A stretch of 64,000 bases of DNA from AWTP1-13 sp963840445. Its GTDB lineage: Bacteria > Pseudomonadota > Alphaproteobacteria > Rhizobiales > Hyphomicrobiaceae. The DNA lies in the NCBI GenBank assembly GCA_963840445.1, contig CAWIZC010000024.1, positions 310,001 through 374,000 on the forward strand, in the 5' to 3' direction. How positions within the stretch are numbered: position 1 is the stretch's first letter; the number at the start of each line of letters is the position of its first letter. The notes beneath the pieces are model-generated. The model was not told the origin of the DNA. It saw nothing but the letters and a program-made list of their open reading frames with translations, and did not search any database. The translations under genes were made by a program, and so were the position numbers. Shown here piece by piece: positions 24,801-32,733 of this stretch.

Positions 24801-25160
24801 GCACCGCGCTTGCTGGAGCGCCTGGCCACGGCGCACCTCATGGCGGGACGTCACGGCCTCGCGGAAACCAAGGCTGCGCAAGCGCTGGCGCTGGCAACAG
24901 GCAGCGGCGCGAGGGGGCACCAGGCATGGACGTTGCGGCTGCTTGGCGAAATCAGCACGGCAGCTGAGAGGTTCGATGGAAAAGCAGTAGAAGAGAACTT
25001 CACTCGCGCGCTGGGGCTCACCACCACCCTCGGTATGCGCCCGCTTGCGGTTCTCTGCCACGAAGGCTTGTCTCGGCTCCACTCCAGGCGCGGGCATCAG
25101 CCGCAGGCCGAAGAAGCCCTTCGGCAGGCGCGCTCGCTTTGGTCGACTCTCAATAGCTAG
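21834..25160 (+). CDS. Double zinc ribbon - class III cyclase - AAA ATPase - TPR protein
   Basis: 1108 residues. Residues 3-50 are two zinc ribbons (CLNCG..CGFCG and CPKCG..CAGCG). Residues about 80-265 are a class III adenylate/guanylate cyclase domain with metal aspartates in LFADIVNST (near 95) and GDG (near 138). Residues about 290-640 are a STAND-type ATPase: GEPGVGKS Walker A near 316 and LIFEDLHW Walker B near 441. The rest is TPR-like helical repeats. At the place of the catalytic Asn (VN.A.R) the sequence is VALASR, so cyclase activity is doubtful. Cytoplasmic signalling protein; ligand and output unknown. Its stop overlaps, in the sequence CTAG, that of the convergent cassette at 25157-28845. 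Confidence 0.88.
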   Translation: MRCLNCGSHDHLPYARFCGFCGNSLTAPACPKCGMLLGAGHKFCAGCGNAVAAGVSEHSEPAPAPTSYIPQHLVEQILTERPTIEGERKQVTILFADIVNSTRFTYGKDPEVANLVLGRAVEVMRRAVFGFDGYVKPLGDGIEALFGVPLSQEDHAVRGCLAALDLVARIEGLNGPPGQGDDPMQVRVGLNSGEVVVKRISDDLLLELDAVGATVALASRMERLAAPNTVLVTAATFGLVQRVIRASSRGKVEIRGIGESVEVFQLEGARQTPVRFSQPADGSVTSFVGRGLECDVLSYAWQEASRGQGQIVAFVGEPGVGKSRLLAEFTRSHHLQGALVLEARSVSYGKATPYLPIINLLRAYFDIHASDAARHATQKIDGKLQGLGGVSAAHRAAIFDLLGLRGDDPGWRNYDPSERRRKLQEAIVDILLREARSQRLCLIFEDLHWVDSETEVLLDRLVEFIPTRSILLLVNYRPEYKTDWGRKTYFRQLPIAPLPAASAHQLLDDLLGVDAELAPLKTLLIEQTAGNPLFLEECIHMLRAQDILHGTRGAARLTRPLDQIDFMPASVQATLKARIDRLDAQQKHVLDFASVFGKDFSFANLQAAIDIDAAALEARLDELQALEFIHQIRRLPEQEFTFKHALTYQVAYRSLLSDRRRTMHATILRSMEQRHLDRTSDHAEELARHALHAADWDKTLRYTFEAGKKAFDRSAHRETVQHLDEALRALRKLGDGAENRQLGVDVRFLLRYALLNLGEVERVGQLLTETRPLIQALDLPQRTAQFEAFQSNYYCLSNDQTKAVEHGLHALRIAETEQDRALRIEMAFRLAQPYYQLARYSDAIEILEAAVALIGPEEASCRFGMSALPAVVCRTWLTLCHAELGAFSRARDHASAAVSLVNETDHPLSAVFAYWGQGHLYLYQRDYAQAVSTLQRGFEVSRRWSLRSWLSRLASALGLARALSGEADAGVALIEQALAEAEATHFAVDAPRLLERLATAHLMAGRHGLAETKAAQALALATGSGARGHQAWTLRLLGEISTAAERFDGKAVEENFTRALGLTTTLGMRPLAVLCHEGLSRLHSRRGHQPQAEEALRQARSLWSTLNS

Positions 25161-25408
25161 CCGGCGCCGTTGGTCGAGGCCTGGCTGCTGGAGACGGCGG
25201 CCGCAGCCGGCTCTGCATCGGCAACCCGCGCCTGATCGCCGAGTTCGGCCGACTTCAGGTCAAAGCAGGCGATGCTCAGCCCGTGCGATTGCGCGAACTG
25301 GCTGGCGGCGAGATACACCAGCTCCCACTCGGTGCGGGACAAGCAGCCGCGCATTTCGATCAGCTCTTGCGAGACCTGCGTCTCCAGAACGCTGTTTGCA
25401 TCTGTCAT
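25157..25408 (-). CDS. Small unknown protein, last gene of the subtilase/ATP-grasp cassette
   Basis: 83 residues, not recognised. The first 55 residues look helical (VSQELIEMRGCLSRTEWELVYLAASQF) with single Cys at two places (RGCL, IACF); the last 25 residues are low-complexity Ala/Ser/Gly (AEPAAAAVSSSQASTNGAG), likely disordered. It starts 38 bases after the 79-residue gene and ends in a CTAG shared with the convergent cyclase gene. It may be a substrate or accessory factor of the cassette; there is no direct evidence. Confidence 0.55.
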   Translation of the reverse strand: MTDANSVLETQVSQELIEMRGCLSRTEWELVYLAASQFAQSHGLSIACFDLKSAELGDQARVADAEPAAAAVSSSQASTNGAG

Positions 25409-25446
25409 GATCGACCGATCCTGCGTGCTGCCGACGGCGGCCTGGC

Positions 25447-25686
25447 TCAGGGCGTTACCTTGAGCAGCCGGATGCTCGTGCCGTCCTGGTCGTTGGCGTC
25501 CGACTTGATGGTGCCGTTTGCCAACGATGCGCTGGCATTGTTTGGCAGCCCCGAATTGAGCAGGAAGTTATTGAGCGCTATCTTGAAGGCGTTGAGTTGA
25601 TCCTCCGTCATCTGCGCGCCGGTCTCAATCTTTATCTGGATCAGTCCCCAATACGATTGCCCAACTCCAACTGGACCGCCACACAT
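25447..25686 (-). CDS. Small unknown protein of the subtilase/ATP-grasp cassette
   Basis: 79 residues, not recognised. It opens with the Gly-rich MCGGPVGVGQSYWG and continues with a predicted helix (MTEDQLNAFKIALNNFLLNSG) and a short polar tail. The gene starts 50 bases after the ATP-grasp stop, with ACGGAG before ATG 25686. Size and position suggest a peptide substrate or accessory protein of the two enzymes upstream; this is inference. Confidence 0.6.
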   Translation of the reverse strand: MCGGPVGVGQSYWGLIQIKIETGAQMTEDQLNAFKIALNNFLLNSGLPNNASASLANGTIKSDANDQDGTSIRLLKVTP

Positions 25687-25736
25687 GTTGCTGCTCCGTT
25701 GCTTGCCAAAGTGTCTATCTTGAAACGCCTTAGAGA

Positions 25737-26891
25737 TTATCCTTCTAGCCCACTCCCCGCGGCCATCTTGTGATGGGTGCGCGTCGGGCGCCCCCCAGGT
25801 CCATCGCCGGCGATCTCCTGCAGAGAGGCGATCAGCGGCGGCGTATCATAGTCGCGGACGAGATATTGATCAGCAACGATGTCTCTCGTCTCGTCGATGC
25901 GCGGGACTTCCCCAAAGGCCAAATCCACATAGATCTGAGCCATGTTGTGACGACCGGTCAGATCATAGATGTTCGTGATCATGGCGAACCTGCCGGCGTT
26001 GATCTCTGTGATCCGTGCCCTGCTATTCACATCCTGCTTGAGGTCGAGATTAAAAACCCCGCACGCGTTTGGCGCAATCAGTTTTACGGCTTGATCGCAG
26101 AGATCGAGCACCTGGTGATCACAAAGCGTCTTGGCCACGGCGGGCGTGGAGGACATGCCGCTGGGACGGTTCTCCCCATCAAGATAGCTCAGGCGCTCGC
26201 ACATCTTGATCAGCACGGTCTTGCCGTCCTGCCAAAGCCCCTGGACGTTGAAATCCCGACCCGGCAGGTACTCAGACAGCGTGAACTCCTCGATCGGGAT
26301 ACCCCGCATCTCGTTCCAGTAACGGATCCAGCTCCAAGCCTGCTCCGCATCCTTGACCTTGGTCGCGCCCTTCGAGCCGGACCCACGACGCGTACGGCAC
26401 CACAATAGTGGGCAATGATCGAGACGCCGGAAGGCGTCAGTGACGTCCGAGTGACCGCCGATGGCGATAGTTGCGGGCACGGGCACACCCTTGGCCTGCA
26501 GGGCTTGGCTGAGAGCGTACTTGTCGTGGCAGAGCGCGATTACCTCCGCTGGCGGAAGGTACACGCGACAGGGAAGCTGATCCCTGATCCTGGCCAGGGC
26601 AAGGGCGTCATCATCACTGCTGGGTATGATCAGATCGATGCCGTTGGCCTCGACGATGGGGCGGCAGGTGCTGATGAAGTCGGCCCCGGACGATGGCGAC
26701 GGCGCATGAAAGCGCCAATCCGTTGTCGACTTGGCAAGTACGAAGCGATCGCTGTGACAGCCGATCACCTCGATGTCGTTGCCTCCGGCTGTCAGACTTC
26801 TGACCAGATTGTTGGCCCGGCCGGTGCCGGCACCCGTGACGAGAACCTTGCGGCGCGGCCGCTGCCGGTGTTGTCCTGTAGCGTGGTTCAT
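25737..26891 (-). CDS. ATP-grasp enzyme, carbamoyl-phosphate synthase large subunit-like
   Basis: 384 residues. The N-terminal pre-ATP-grasp domain starts VLVTGAGTGRANNLVRSL, a dinucleotide-like fold, with IDLIIPSSDDDALAL where related ligases read out their first substrate. The ATP-grasp core is seen in HDKYALSQALQAKGVPVPAT, the glycine loop RRGSGSKG, and GVFNLDLKQD...ITEINAGRF, the Mg-binding Asp/Glu/Asn set. Such enzymes form an acyl phosphate from ATP and join it to an amine or thiol. It lies 31 bases after the subtilase and 50 bases before a 79-residue protein, so a peptide or amino-acid ligase role is plausible. Acceptor unknown. Confidence 0.8.
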   Translation of the reverse strand: MNHATGQHRQRPRRKVLVTGAGTGRANNLVRSLTAGGNDIEVIGCHSDRFVLAKSTTDWRFHAPSPSSGADFISTCRPIVEANGIDLIIPSSDDDALALARIRDQLPCRVYLPPAEVIALCHDKYALSQALQAKGVPVPATIAIGGHSDVTDAFRRLDHCPLLWCRTRRGSGSKGATKVKDAEQAWSWIRYWNEMRGIPIEEFTLSEYLPGRDFNVQGLWQDGKTVLIKMCERLSYLDGENRPSGMSSTPAVAKTLCDHQVLDLCDQAVKLIAPNACGVFNLDLKQDVNSRARITEINAGRFAMITNIYDLTGRHNMAQIYVDLAFGEVPRIDETRDIVADQYLVRDYDTPPLIASLQEIAGDGPGGRPTRTHHKMAAGSGLEG

Positions 26892-26922
26892 CGCACCATC
26901 AATCGCCTGGGCTCTTCGAGGC

Positions 26923-28845
26923 TCACAAAGTCTGTCTGACCAGCTGCAGGGCGCGGCGCGCATTGACCACACCAAATCCCAACTGCGGATCGAAATCCGC
27001 GCGTCCACCGGACAGCATGAGGATCTGCTGGACTTGGGTCGCGGTCAGTTCCGGATTCAATTGAAACATCAAAGCCACGACGCCCGTGACATGTGGCGCG
27101 GCCATGCTGGTGCCCGACTGCTGCACCTGAGGACATGGCGCGTCGCGGCGGTCGAAGCGGACAGCGTTGCTGCAGATGTCAATCCCGGGTGCCACAACTT
27201 CCGGTTTCAGCCGGCCATCTCTGGTTGGACCGGTGCCGCCGTCCTGGTAGGGCTCAGGCAAGCTCAGCTTACTGACACCGCCCACTGCAATTGCACGGTG
27301 CGCAGTGGCTGGCACCGTCAAGCTGGTGGCGCGCTGTCCGGGCAACAGATTCAGATTGTCAAACTTGGACTGGCGAAAATCCTCGTCCGCAAATCCTACT
27401 CCGGCTTCCTTTTCGATCCATGCATCAAACGGGACGTCAGGCCCGGGCCCAGCACCTGCGGCATCCCCATGCGGGGGCGCGGCCGTCAGCTCCACAATCC
27501 ACCTGTCCTTCAACTGGTCGTGTTGGCCGGGAGACAGCTGCAGATAGATCCTGGCCTCGCTGTTGAGCACCGTGAACCGCTCGGAATCGATAATTCCGGT
27601 GATATCTCCGAAGGACACCCCTTGGCGTTGCCCGGGTTCGACGACCGTGCTCCGACGCCCCGCCGGATCGATAAGGCTGACGTTCAGCGCGTATCTCGAT
27701 GAATACCAGATTTCCATCTCGTTGAGCGTCGTATCTGCTGTCGCTCCGAGACCCATCCTCCATGACAGCTGATAGGGCGTGTCATGCTTGACGGCGGCGG
27801 TGAAATAGGTGCGCTGCCGGCGCTGATTGCCTGCGGCCACAACCAGCGCACGTCCCCTTCCCTCCATCATGGTATCGATGAGACGTTCGACCAGGCTCTC
27901 GCCGTCATGGCTCCCGCCGTTGAAGCCCATGCTCAGATTGACAACGCACGGCACCCGCTTGCCCAGCTGGTCCGACAATGCATCGGCTTTTCGGTAGCAG
28001 TAGGCGATGGCTTCGGCGAGCTCTGGCGAGTTTGCCAGAGATCCGTCGCGCGTTCCGACCTCGCCCAGGATCTCCTTGCGGGAAAGGTGCACGAACACGA
28101 TCCAGGCCCTCGGTGCGACACCGATGTAGCCGCGTGAGGACGGTGGTCGCCAGCAGGTGGCACACGTGGCGCTGCTGCTCGCCCCATTGCCGCAGGCGAT
28201 GCCGGTGACGTGCGTTCCGTGCCCGTCGGTATCGGTGCTGTCCTCTTTCCTGAGCGGCCATGGCCGGTGTCGCACGATGCGCAATGCCCGTTCCGGCTCT
28301 CCGTCTCTCTGGGCCTCAAGGGCTTGGTTGATGTGTTGCTCGGTGTACTCGACGCCATGGTCGAAATCCGCGGGCGCTGCCTCGGTGTCGACAGGGATAA
28401 GGGACTGATCCCAAAGATACTTGATGCGCGTACGGGTTCCGGTCTCATCGCAGAAGTCCCGCAGCGTCCAATCGATGCCGTAGTCAACAATTCCGACCAC
28501 AACGTCTCGGCCGTCGATGCCCTCGCCGATATGTTCCGGCAGTGCCTTGATGGAGGGGATCGATCGCGTCAGCATCGGCGTTAGCTGTTTGCCCAGCTCG
28601 ATGTAGGTCACCTCTGCCAGGCTGTTGAGGTCGGTCAGGCGCGAGCGTTCGAACCGGACAGACCAGATATGCTCGGTCAATCGCACGATGTGGGTGGCAC
28701 CGCTCTTCTCGAGACGGGCCTCATCCAGCCGGCTGTGGGCCAGCACCAACGCAGAAAGTTCGCTTTCCTGCTCGAACGTAAACGGGATTGCCTTGTCGAG
28801 GAGGCGCCGCAAGCGAGGATCGAGGCCCTGGAGCTCCTTGCTCAT
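26923..28845 (-). CDS. S8 family subtilisin-like serine peptidase with jelly-roll-type insert
   Basis: 640 residues, no signal peptide, so probably cytoplasmic. The catalytic triad is complete: Asp121 in GIVDYGID, His209 in DTDGHGTHVTG and Ser in SGTSMAAPHVTG near residue 590; the oxyanion Asn is in VVAAGN. Between His and Ser about 170 residues form a beta-rich insert (MEIWYSSRYALNVSLIDPAG onward) like the jelly-roll of Csp-type subtilases. About 110 N-terminal residues could be a prodomain. It is the first gene of a four-gene minus-strand cassette with an ATP-grasp enzyme and two small proteins, which suggests processing of a small protein substrate. Confidence 0.88.
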   Translation of the reverse strand: MSKELQGLDPRLRRLLDKAIPFTFEQESELSALVLAHSRLDEARLEKSGATHIVRLTEHIWSVRFERSRLTDLNSLAEVTYIELGKQLTPMLTRSIPSIKALPEHIGEGIDGRDVVVGIVDYGIDWTLRDFCDETGTRTRIKYLWDQSLIPVDTEAAPADFDHGVEYTEQHINQALEAQRDGEPERALRIVRHRPWPLRKEDSTDTDGHGTHVTGIACGNGASSSATCATCWRPPSSRGYIGVAPRAWIVFVHLSRKEILGEVGTRDGSLANSPELAEAIAYCYRKADALSDQLGKRVPCVVNLSMGFNGGSHDGESLVERLIDTMMEGRGRALVVAAGNQRRQRTYFTAAVKHDTPYQLSWRMGLGATADTTLNEMEIWYSSRYALNVSLIDPAGRRSTVVEPGQRQGVSFGDITGIIDSERFTVLNSEARIYLQLSPGQHDQLKDRWIVELTAAPPHGDAAGAGPGPDVPFDAWIEKEAGVGFADEDFRQSKFDNLNLLPGQRATSLTVPATAHRAIAVGGVSKLSLPEPYQDGGTGPTRDGRLKPEVVAPGIDICSNAVRFDRRDAPCPQVQQSGTSMAAPHVTGVVALMFQLNPELTATQVQQILMLSGGRADFDPQLGFGVVNARRALQLVRQTL

Positions 28846-29033
28846 CCGATCACCCTCACTGGAACAGATAAATTCTGTTTCGGACTACATGTGATGGCTT
28901 TGCAAATGTTGGCTTGTGAAATGTCGGCGACCTGCAAGCAACTGCAGTCTACGCGCCATCAGGGAGCACTTCCAATCAATTGTCCAATATGACAGAGCGA
29001 GGACTGGTTTGGGCTCACGATGACCTTACTCGC

Positions 29034-29927
29034 TCAAGCCTTCGGCGCACTCTCGAGCTGAGCGATCCATCCGGCAATTGATCCGCCGATCGCGTCAGGA
29101 TGGTCCTCCTGCAGATAGTGCGCGCCGGCCCCTAGGGTCACCAGCCGGCAATTCTCGAGCCTGGCTGCGAACGCGCGAGCAAACGCCGGCGACACCAGCG
29201 CGCCTGGATCGGCGGCGAACAGCAGCTTTGGGTAGCGCGAGGTCGCAAGCGCGGCGTGGGCGGCTTCGAGAGCGGCGTACACGTCAGCAGGTTGGCCCTC
29301 GATCGGCAGCTCGTTGGGGAATCGCCACACCGGTCGTCGCGATTGCGCTGTGGGAAAGGGGGCGCGGTACTGCGCCATCTCTTCGTCGCTGAGTTTGCGC
29401 ATCACCGAGCCCGGCAGCACCCGCTCGACGAAGGCATTGTCCTCCAGGATCATCTTCTCGCCCACACCGGTTGTCCGAAACCGGCGAAACGTTTCCCTTG
29501 CCGCCGGAGCCTGCAGGAATTCCGCCCAGGTCGGTGTCGGCCAAATGAACTCCATGAAGGCGAGCCCGCGGATGAATTCAGGACGGCGGGCGGCGAGATG
29601 AAAAGCGAGCGCGGTACCCCAGTCCTGGGCGACCAGGTAGGCCGATGTGGTGCCAGATGCGGCAATGAAGACATCGAGATAGCGCACGTGGTCAGCGAAG
29701 CGATAGTCGATGTCTGGTTTGCCCGACTGGCCAAAGCCGATCAGGTCCGGCGCAATGCAATGGGCGACGCCGGCAACGTGCGGGATGATGTTGCGCCAGA
29801 TGTAGGAGGATGTCGGATTACCGTGCAGAAACAGGGCAACCGGTGCGGTGGAGCTACCAGCCTCCCGATAGGCCATCGTCGAATCCAGCACAGCCTGCTG
29901 GCGCAAGGTGACGCCTGCGCTTTGCAT
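29034..29927 (-). CDS. dhaA: Haloalkane dehalogenase, subfamily II
   Basis: 297 residues, alpha/beta hydrolase fold. Seen: HGNPTSSYIWR (Asn as halide-stabilising residue), nucleophile Asp followed by Trp in VAQDWGTALAFH, acidic residue in AFMEF after the nucleophile as in DhaA/LinB, and catalytic His in GAHYLQEDHPD. This Asp-His-Glu plus Asn-Trp set defines haloalkane dehalogenase subfamily II, which hydrolyses C-halogen bonds to alcohols and halide. Its ATG overlaps the TGA of the TetR gene (TGATG), so the two are translationally coupled and probably controlled by that regulator. Confidence 0.9.
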   Translation of the reverse strand: MQSAGVTLRQQAVLDSTMAYREAGSSTAPVALFLHGNPTSSYIWRNIIPHVAGVAHCIAPDLIGFGQSGKPDIDYRFADHVRYLDVFIAASGTTSAYLVAQDWGTALAFHLAARRPEFIRGLAFMEFIWPTPTWAEFLQAPAARETFRRFRTTGVGEKMILEDNAFVERVLPGSVMRKLSDEEMAQYRAPFPTAQSRRPVWRFPNELPIEGQPADVYAALEAAHAALATSRYPKLLFAADPGALVSPAFARAFAARLENCRLVTLGAGAHYLQEDHPDAIGGSIAGWIAQLESAPKA

Positions 29928-30517
29928 CAGGTTTGCTCCTTGAAGACGGTTTGGAAGGCAATGGTCTTGAAGCGCTCGAGGGCGGCTGGGCTGCGCTCCA
30001 CTTTCATGCGCAGAATTGCCCCCAACCATGATGCGAGCAGGAAATCGGCGAGATCGGTTGGATCGAAGTCGGGCGCGATTTCGCCCGCAGCCTGCGCCTC
30101 GGCAATGCAGGTCGCGAACGGCTCCCGCCATTCCTGAAAGATCGCATCGAGACGCGCGCGCAGCAGCTCGCTGTGGGCCGGCGCCTCCAGGCTGAGGTCG
30201 CCGATCAGGCAGCCGCGGCTCCATTGCTCGGCTTCGAGCTTGCTGGTGATGATGTCGAGATAGCGCCTCAGCCGCCCGCGCGGGGTGAGCGAGCTGTCGT
30301 TCAGCGCCTCAGCGACCAGACCCTTCACATAGGCGAAATACCGGTCCAGCACCTCGGACGCGAAGGCCTCCTTGCACCGGAAATGGTTGGTGAAGGAGCC
30401 TTGCGGGGCACCCGCGGCGGCGACGATGTCGCGCACGCTACTGCCGTTGTAGCCCGACCTGAACATGACCTTCAGGCCGGCCTCCAGAATGGTGTCGCGA
30501 AGTGAATGTCGTGCCAT
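29927..30517 (-). CDS. TetR family transcriptional regulator
   Basis: 196 residues. The N-terminal helix-turn-helix is typical (RDTILEAGLKVMFRSGYNGSSVRDIVAAAGAPQGSFTNHF), followed by an all-helical ligand domain. The first gene of a two-gene operon with the dehalogenase. A perfect inverted repeat at 30526-30543, just upstream of the ATG, is the probable operator, which implies autoregulation and derepression by a ligand, perhaps a halogenated compound or its product; ligand unknown. Confidence 0.92.
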   Translation of the reverse strand: MARHSLRDTILEAGLKVMFRSGYNGSSVRDIVAAAGAPQGSFTNHFRCKEAFASEVLDRYFAYVKGLVAEALNDSSLTPRGRLRRYLDIITSKLEAEQWSRGCLIGDLSLEAPAHSELLRARLDAIFQEWREPFATCIAEAQAAGEIAPDFDPTDLADFLLASWLGAILRMKVERSPAALERFKTIAFQTVFKEQT

Positions 30518-30525
30518 GTGCGTCC

Positions 30526-30543
30526 AATACGTACATACGTATT
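30526..30543. promoter_or_regulatory. Probable TetR operator
   Basis: AATACGTA-CA-TACGTATT: perfect 8-bp half sites around two bases, 8 bases upstream of the TetR start codon. Size, symmetry and position are typical for a TetR-family operator controlling tetR and dhaA. The remaining 280 bases up to 30823 show no other supported feature. Confidence 0.75.
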
Positions 30544-30823
30544 ATCAGTCAAGAGGCGCGTTCGCCTTGGCGCCTACGCAAGAACCGGTGACCAGAAGCT
30601 GCGCGGAGGCGAGGTGGACGGTGTGGCTAGCCGTAGGGCATTTTCGCTCCGCCCTCACCGCCGTATGAGCGGGGTCCGCCCTTGCCAGACCGATGACAAC
30701 CAGGCGGGCGTTTTGATCCCCGTTCAGGGTTCGCGGGTGCCACCCTCAAGCGTTCGCCCGATACCGCGGTCGCATCAGGAGCTGCATCCTGGCTGCTCCC
30801 AGCCGGCTCACCCGAGGCGTGCC

Positions 30824-31087
30824 ATGAACATGACGGCATTGATCTTCCAGCTTATCGGCGGCGCCTTTGGCGGGTACGCAGCCGGGTTCCTGAAGGACGT
30901 GAACTTGGGAACGGTTGGCGCCGCCGTTGCCGGCGCCATCGGCGGCGGCATCGGTGGGCAGTTGCTGTTTGCCATTCTTGGACTGAGCGGCACGGTACAG
31001 GTCGTGTCGGCCCTGGTAACAGGTGGTATCAGCGGAGGGCTTGTCGCGCTCCTCGCCGGATTTCTGAAATCAAGGATGGCGCCTTAG
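30824..31087 (+). CDS. Small glycine-rich membrane protein
   Basis: 87 residues from ATG 30824 with CGAGG upstream. Three hydrophobic segments with repeated glycine motifs (GGAFGGYAAGFL, AGAIGGGIGGQLLFAIL, GGISGGLVALLAGFL), the look of small GlsB/DUF-type membrane proteins. No enzymatic motif. Function unknown. Confidence 0.65.
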   Translation: MNMTALIFQLIGGAFGGYAAGFLKDVNLGTVGAAVAGAIGGGIGGQLLFAILGLSGTVQVVSALVTGGISGGLVALLAGFLKSRMAP

Positions 31088-31138
31088 TCGGCACGGCTCC
31101 CATGCAAGTCGGCCAGCACCGCTGGCGTCGGCGGCCCA

Positions 31139-31327
31139 TCAACTGACTTCACCCGCATCGGGCATGTTCCGGCGCACAACCTTGAGCACCAGGAGCAGCG
31201 CTCCGATCAGCAGAACGAGCAGGCCAAGCACGGTCTCCCAGGTCGCGTGCGCCACCGCGCCGTGCGTCATGATCAGCCCGCCCACCAGCACCAGTCCAAG
31301 GCCGGCCGGTTTCTTCTTGATAAGCAA
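31139..31327 (-). CDS. Small two-helix membrane protein, TTG start
   Basis: 62 residues. TTG 31327 is chosen as start because AAAGGAGA lies 6 bases upstream and no ATG or GTG fits. The protein starts MLIKKKPAG, then two hydrophobic segments (LGLVLVGGLIMTHG and VLGLLVLLIGALLLVLKVV) and a basic/polar tail. Probably co-transcribed with the 120-residue membrane protein just upstream (31356-31718). Function unknown. Confidence 0.55.
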   Translation of the reverse strand: MLIKKKPAGLGLVLVGGLIMTHGAVAHATWETVLGLLVLLIGALLLVLKVVRRNMPDAGEVS

Positions 31328-31355
31328 GGCACGTCTCCTTTTTAGCGAGTGAGGG

Positions 31356-31718
31356 TCATCTCGCGTGTCGCGAGTTGGTGAGTTGGTCTCGCCGGTCGCG
31401 TCGAAGCCACGGAAACGGCAGCCCTCCGATCCGCAGCGCAACCAGGACCAGCACGAGCAGGAATCCCGGGGGGAGAAGTGCGAACAGCAAGAACTTCTTG
31501 ATGTGATCGCCCGCAGCCGACGGCGCGCCACCGGCGTTGCCCCGCACGGCCTGGCCGGACATGGTTTCGTCCGACCTGTTTCCGACGAGGTCGCCGTGCT
31601 CGACCCTGGTGGATGGCTCCGGCCAGGTCTGGATCAGCAACAGCATGGCCACCAGCACCCACAGCGCGGCGACCACAGCCCACGCGCCAAACAGCCAACG
31701 CGACCAACTTGCATGCAT
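31356..31718 (-). CDS. Membrane protein of unknown function
   Basis: 120 residues with an N-terminal membrane segment (LFGAWAVVAALWVLVAMLLLI), a polar loop of about 40 residues and a second segment (FLLFALLPPGFLLVLVLVAL), then a basic C-terminus. Both ends are predicted cytoplasmic. It ends 28 bases before the TTG-start gene on the same strand. No family recognised. Confidence 0.55.
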   Translation of the reverse strand: MHASWSRWLFGAWAVVAALWVLVAMLLLIQTWPEPSTRVEHGDLVGNRSDETMSGQAVRGNAGGAPSAAGDHIKKFLLFALLPPGFLLVLVLVALRIGGLPFPWLRRDRRDQLTNSRHAR

Positions 31719-31866
31719 GGGCGACAGCCCTCGGCCTTTGCGCTCGGCCGATCCTTCATCTGTCAGCCACCGACTTCAATCGGTACTAACCCGCAATACG
31801 GTCGGGGGACTCTACCGGACCCCATCGCGCATGCGTCAACGGCCGAGCTGCAGGTGGCGCCGGCTG

Positions 31867-32733
31867 TCACGCCACCTTGCGCGCAGGCCGGCGGATGGCG
31901 GTGATTTGCGAGCCGGTGCGGGCGATGCGGTCGGCGGCGGCTTTGAGAGGCTCGATTACGACGGCCATGTGATGGGCGTTGGCGTGCAGCAGCATGAAGC
32001 CGTCGGTCATGATGCCGACATGGCCCTTCCAGAACACGAGGTCGCCGCGCTGCAGGTTGTCGTGCTGCTCGCTAATCGTGACAGTCTCGCCGACCTCCGC
32101 CTGCTGCATGTCGCTGTCGCGTGGGCAGGTCTGGCCGGCGGCCTGCATGGCCACCTGCACCAGCCCCGAGCAGTCGACGCCAAGCCGCGTCTTGCCGCCC
32201 CAGGCGTAGGGCGCGCCAACGAAGCGCTCGGCCACGGCCACGAAGTCGGCAGCAAAGCGGGTGCGGTCGATGATGTGCCGGGTCGGCACGTAACGGCCGT
32301 CAACGAGGCGGGAGAAGGTTGGGCCTTCCTCGGCGATGGCCAGCGATGCGGTGATGCTCAAGTGCATCCAGGGCGGGGATTTGATGTCGGCCTCGGGATA
32401 CAGGAAGGTGCCGAACGCGCGCACCATGTGGGTTGGTGCCTGGACCTGATCCGTGAGTGCGCCTTCGCGCAGGTAGCCGACGTATTCGTCGCGCTCGAGC
32501 TGCACCCAGGCCCAGCCGTCCTTGCGCTCGTAGACGGTGACCAACTCTCCAAATAGCGCCTCCGTGCTCCAGCCGGCCTTGAGGTCGGGGCGGTCGCGCA
32601 GCTGGGTGGCGGAATGGATGACCTGACCGGGCGTGCCCTGCACGTAGCGTTGGGCGGTGACGCGGCCACGCAGGTGTTCGCCGGCGAGGTCCTCGCGATA
32701 GGGATGGCGGCGTGGGTCGAGCTTCGCGGTCAC
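31867..32733 (-). CDS. NlpC/P60 family (C40) peptidase with SH3-like domain
   Basis: 288 residues. Residues about 40-150 form two bacterial SH3-like modules (WSTEALFGELVTVYERKDGWAWVQL). The catalytic C-terminal domain has Cys in GVDCSGLVQ, His in GHVGIM and the third polar residue near LLHANAHHMAV, the dipeptidyl-peptidase VI type that cuts gamma-D-Glu-diamino acid bonds in murein peptides. No signal peptide, so it probably acts in the cytoplasm on recycled muropeptides. Its start overlaps the stop of the M17 aminopeptidase gene by four bases, which fits a joint role in cell-wall peptide recycling. Confidence 0.88.
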   Translation of the reverse strand: MTAKLDPRRHPYREDLAGEHLRGRVTAQRYVQGTPGQVIHSATQLRDRPDLKAGWSTEALFGELVTVYERKDGWAWVQLERDEYVGYLREGALTDQVQAPTHMVRAFGTFLYPEADIKSPPWMHLSITASLAIAEEGPTFSRLVDGRYVPTRHIIDRTRFAADFVAVAERFVGAPYAWGGKTRLGVDCSGLVQVAMQAAGQTCPRDSDMQQAEVGETVTISEQHDNLQRGDLVFWKGHVGIMTDGFMLLHANAHHMAVVIEPLKAAADRIARTGSQITAIRRPARKVA

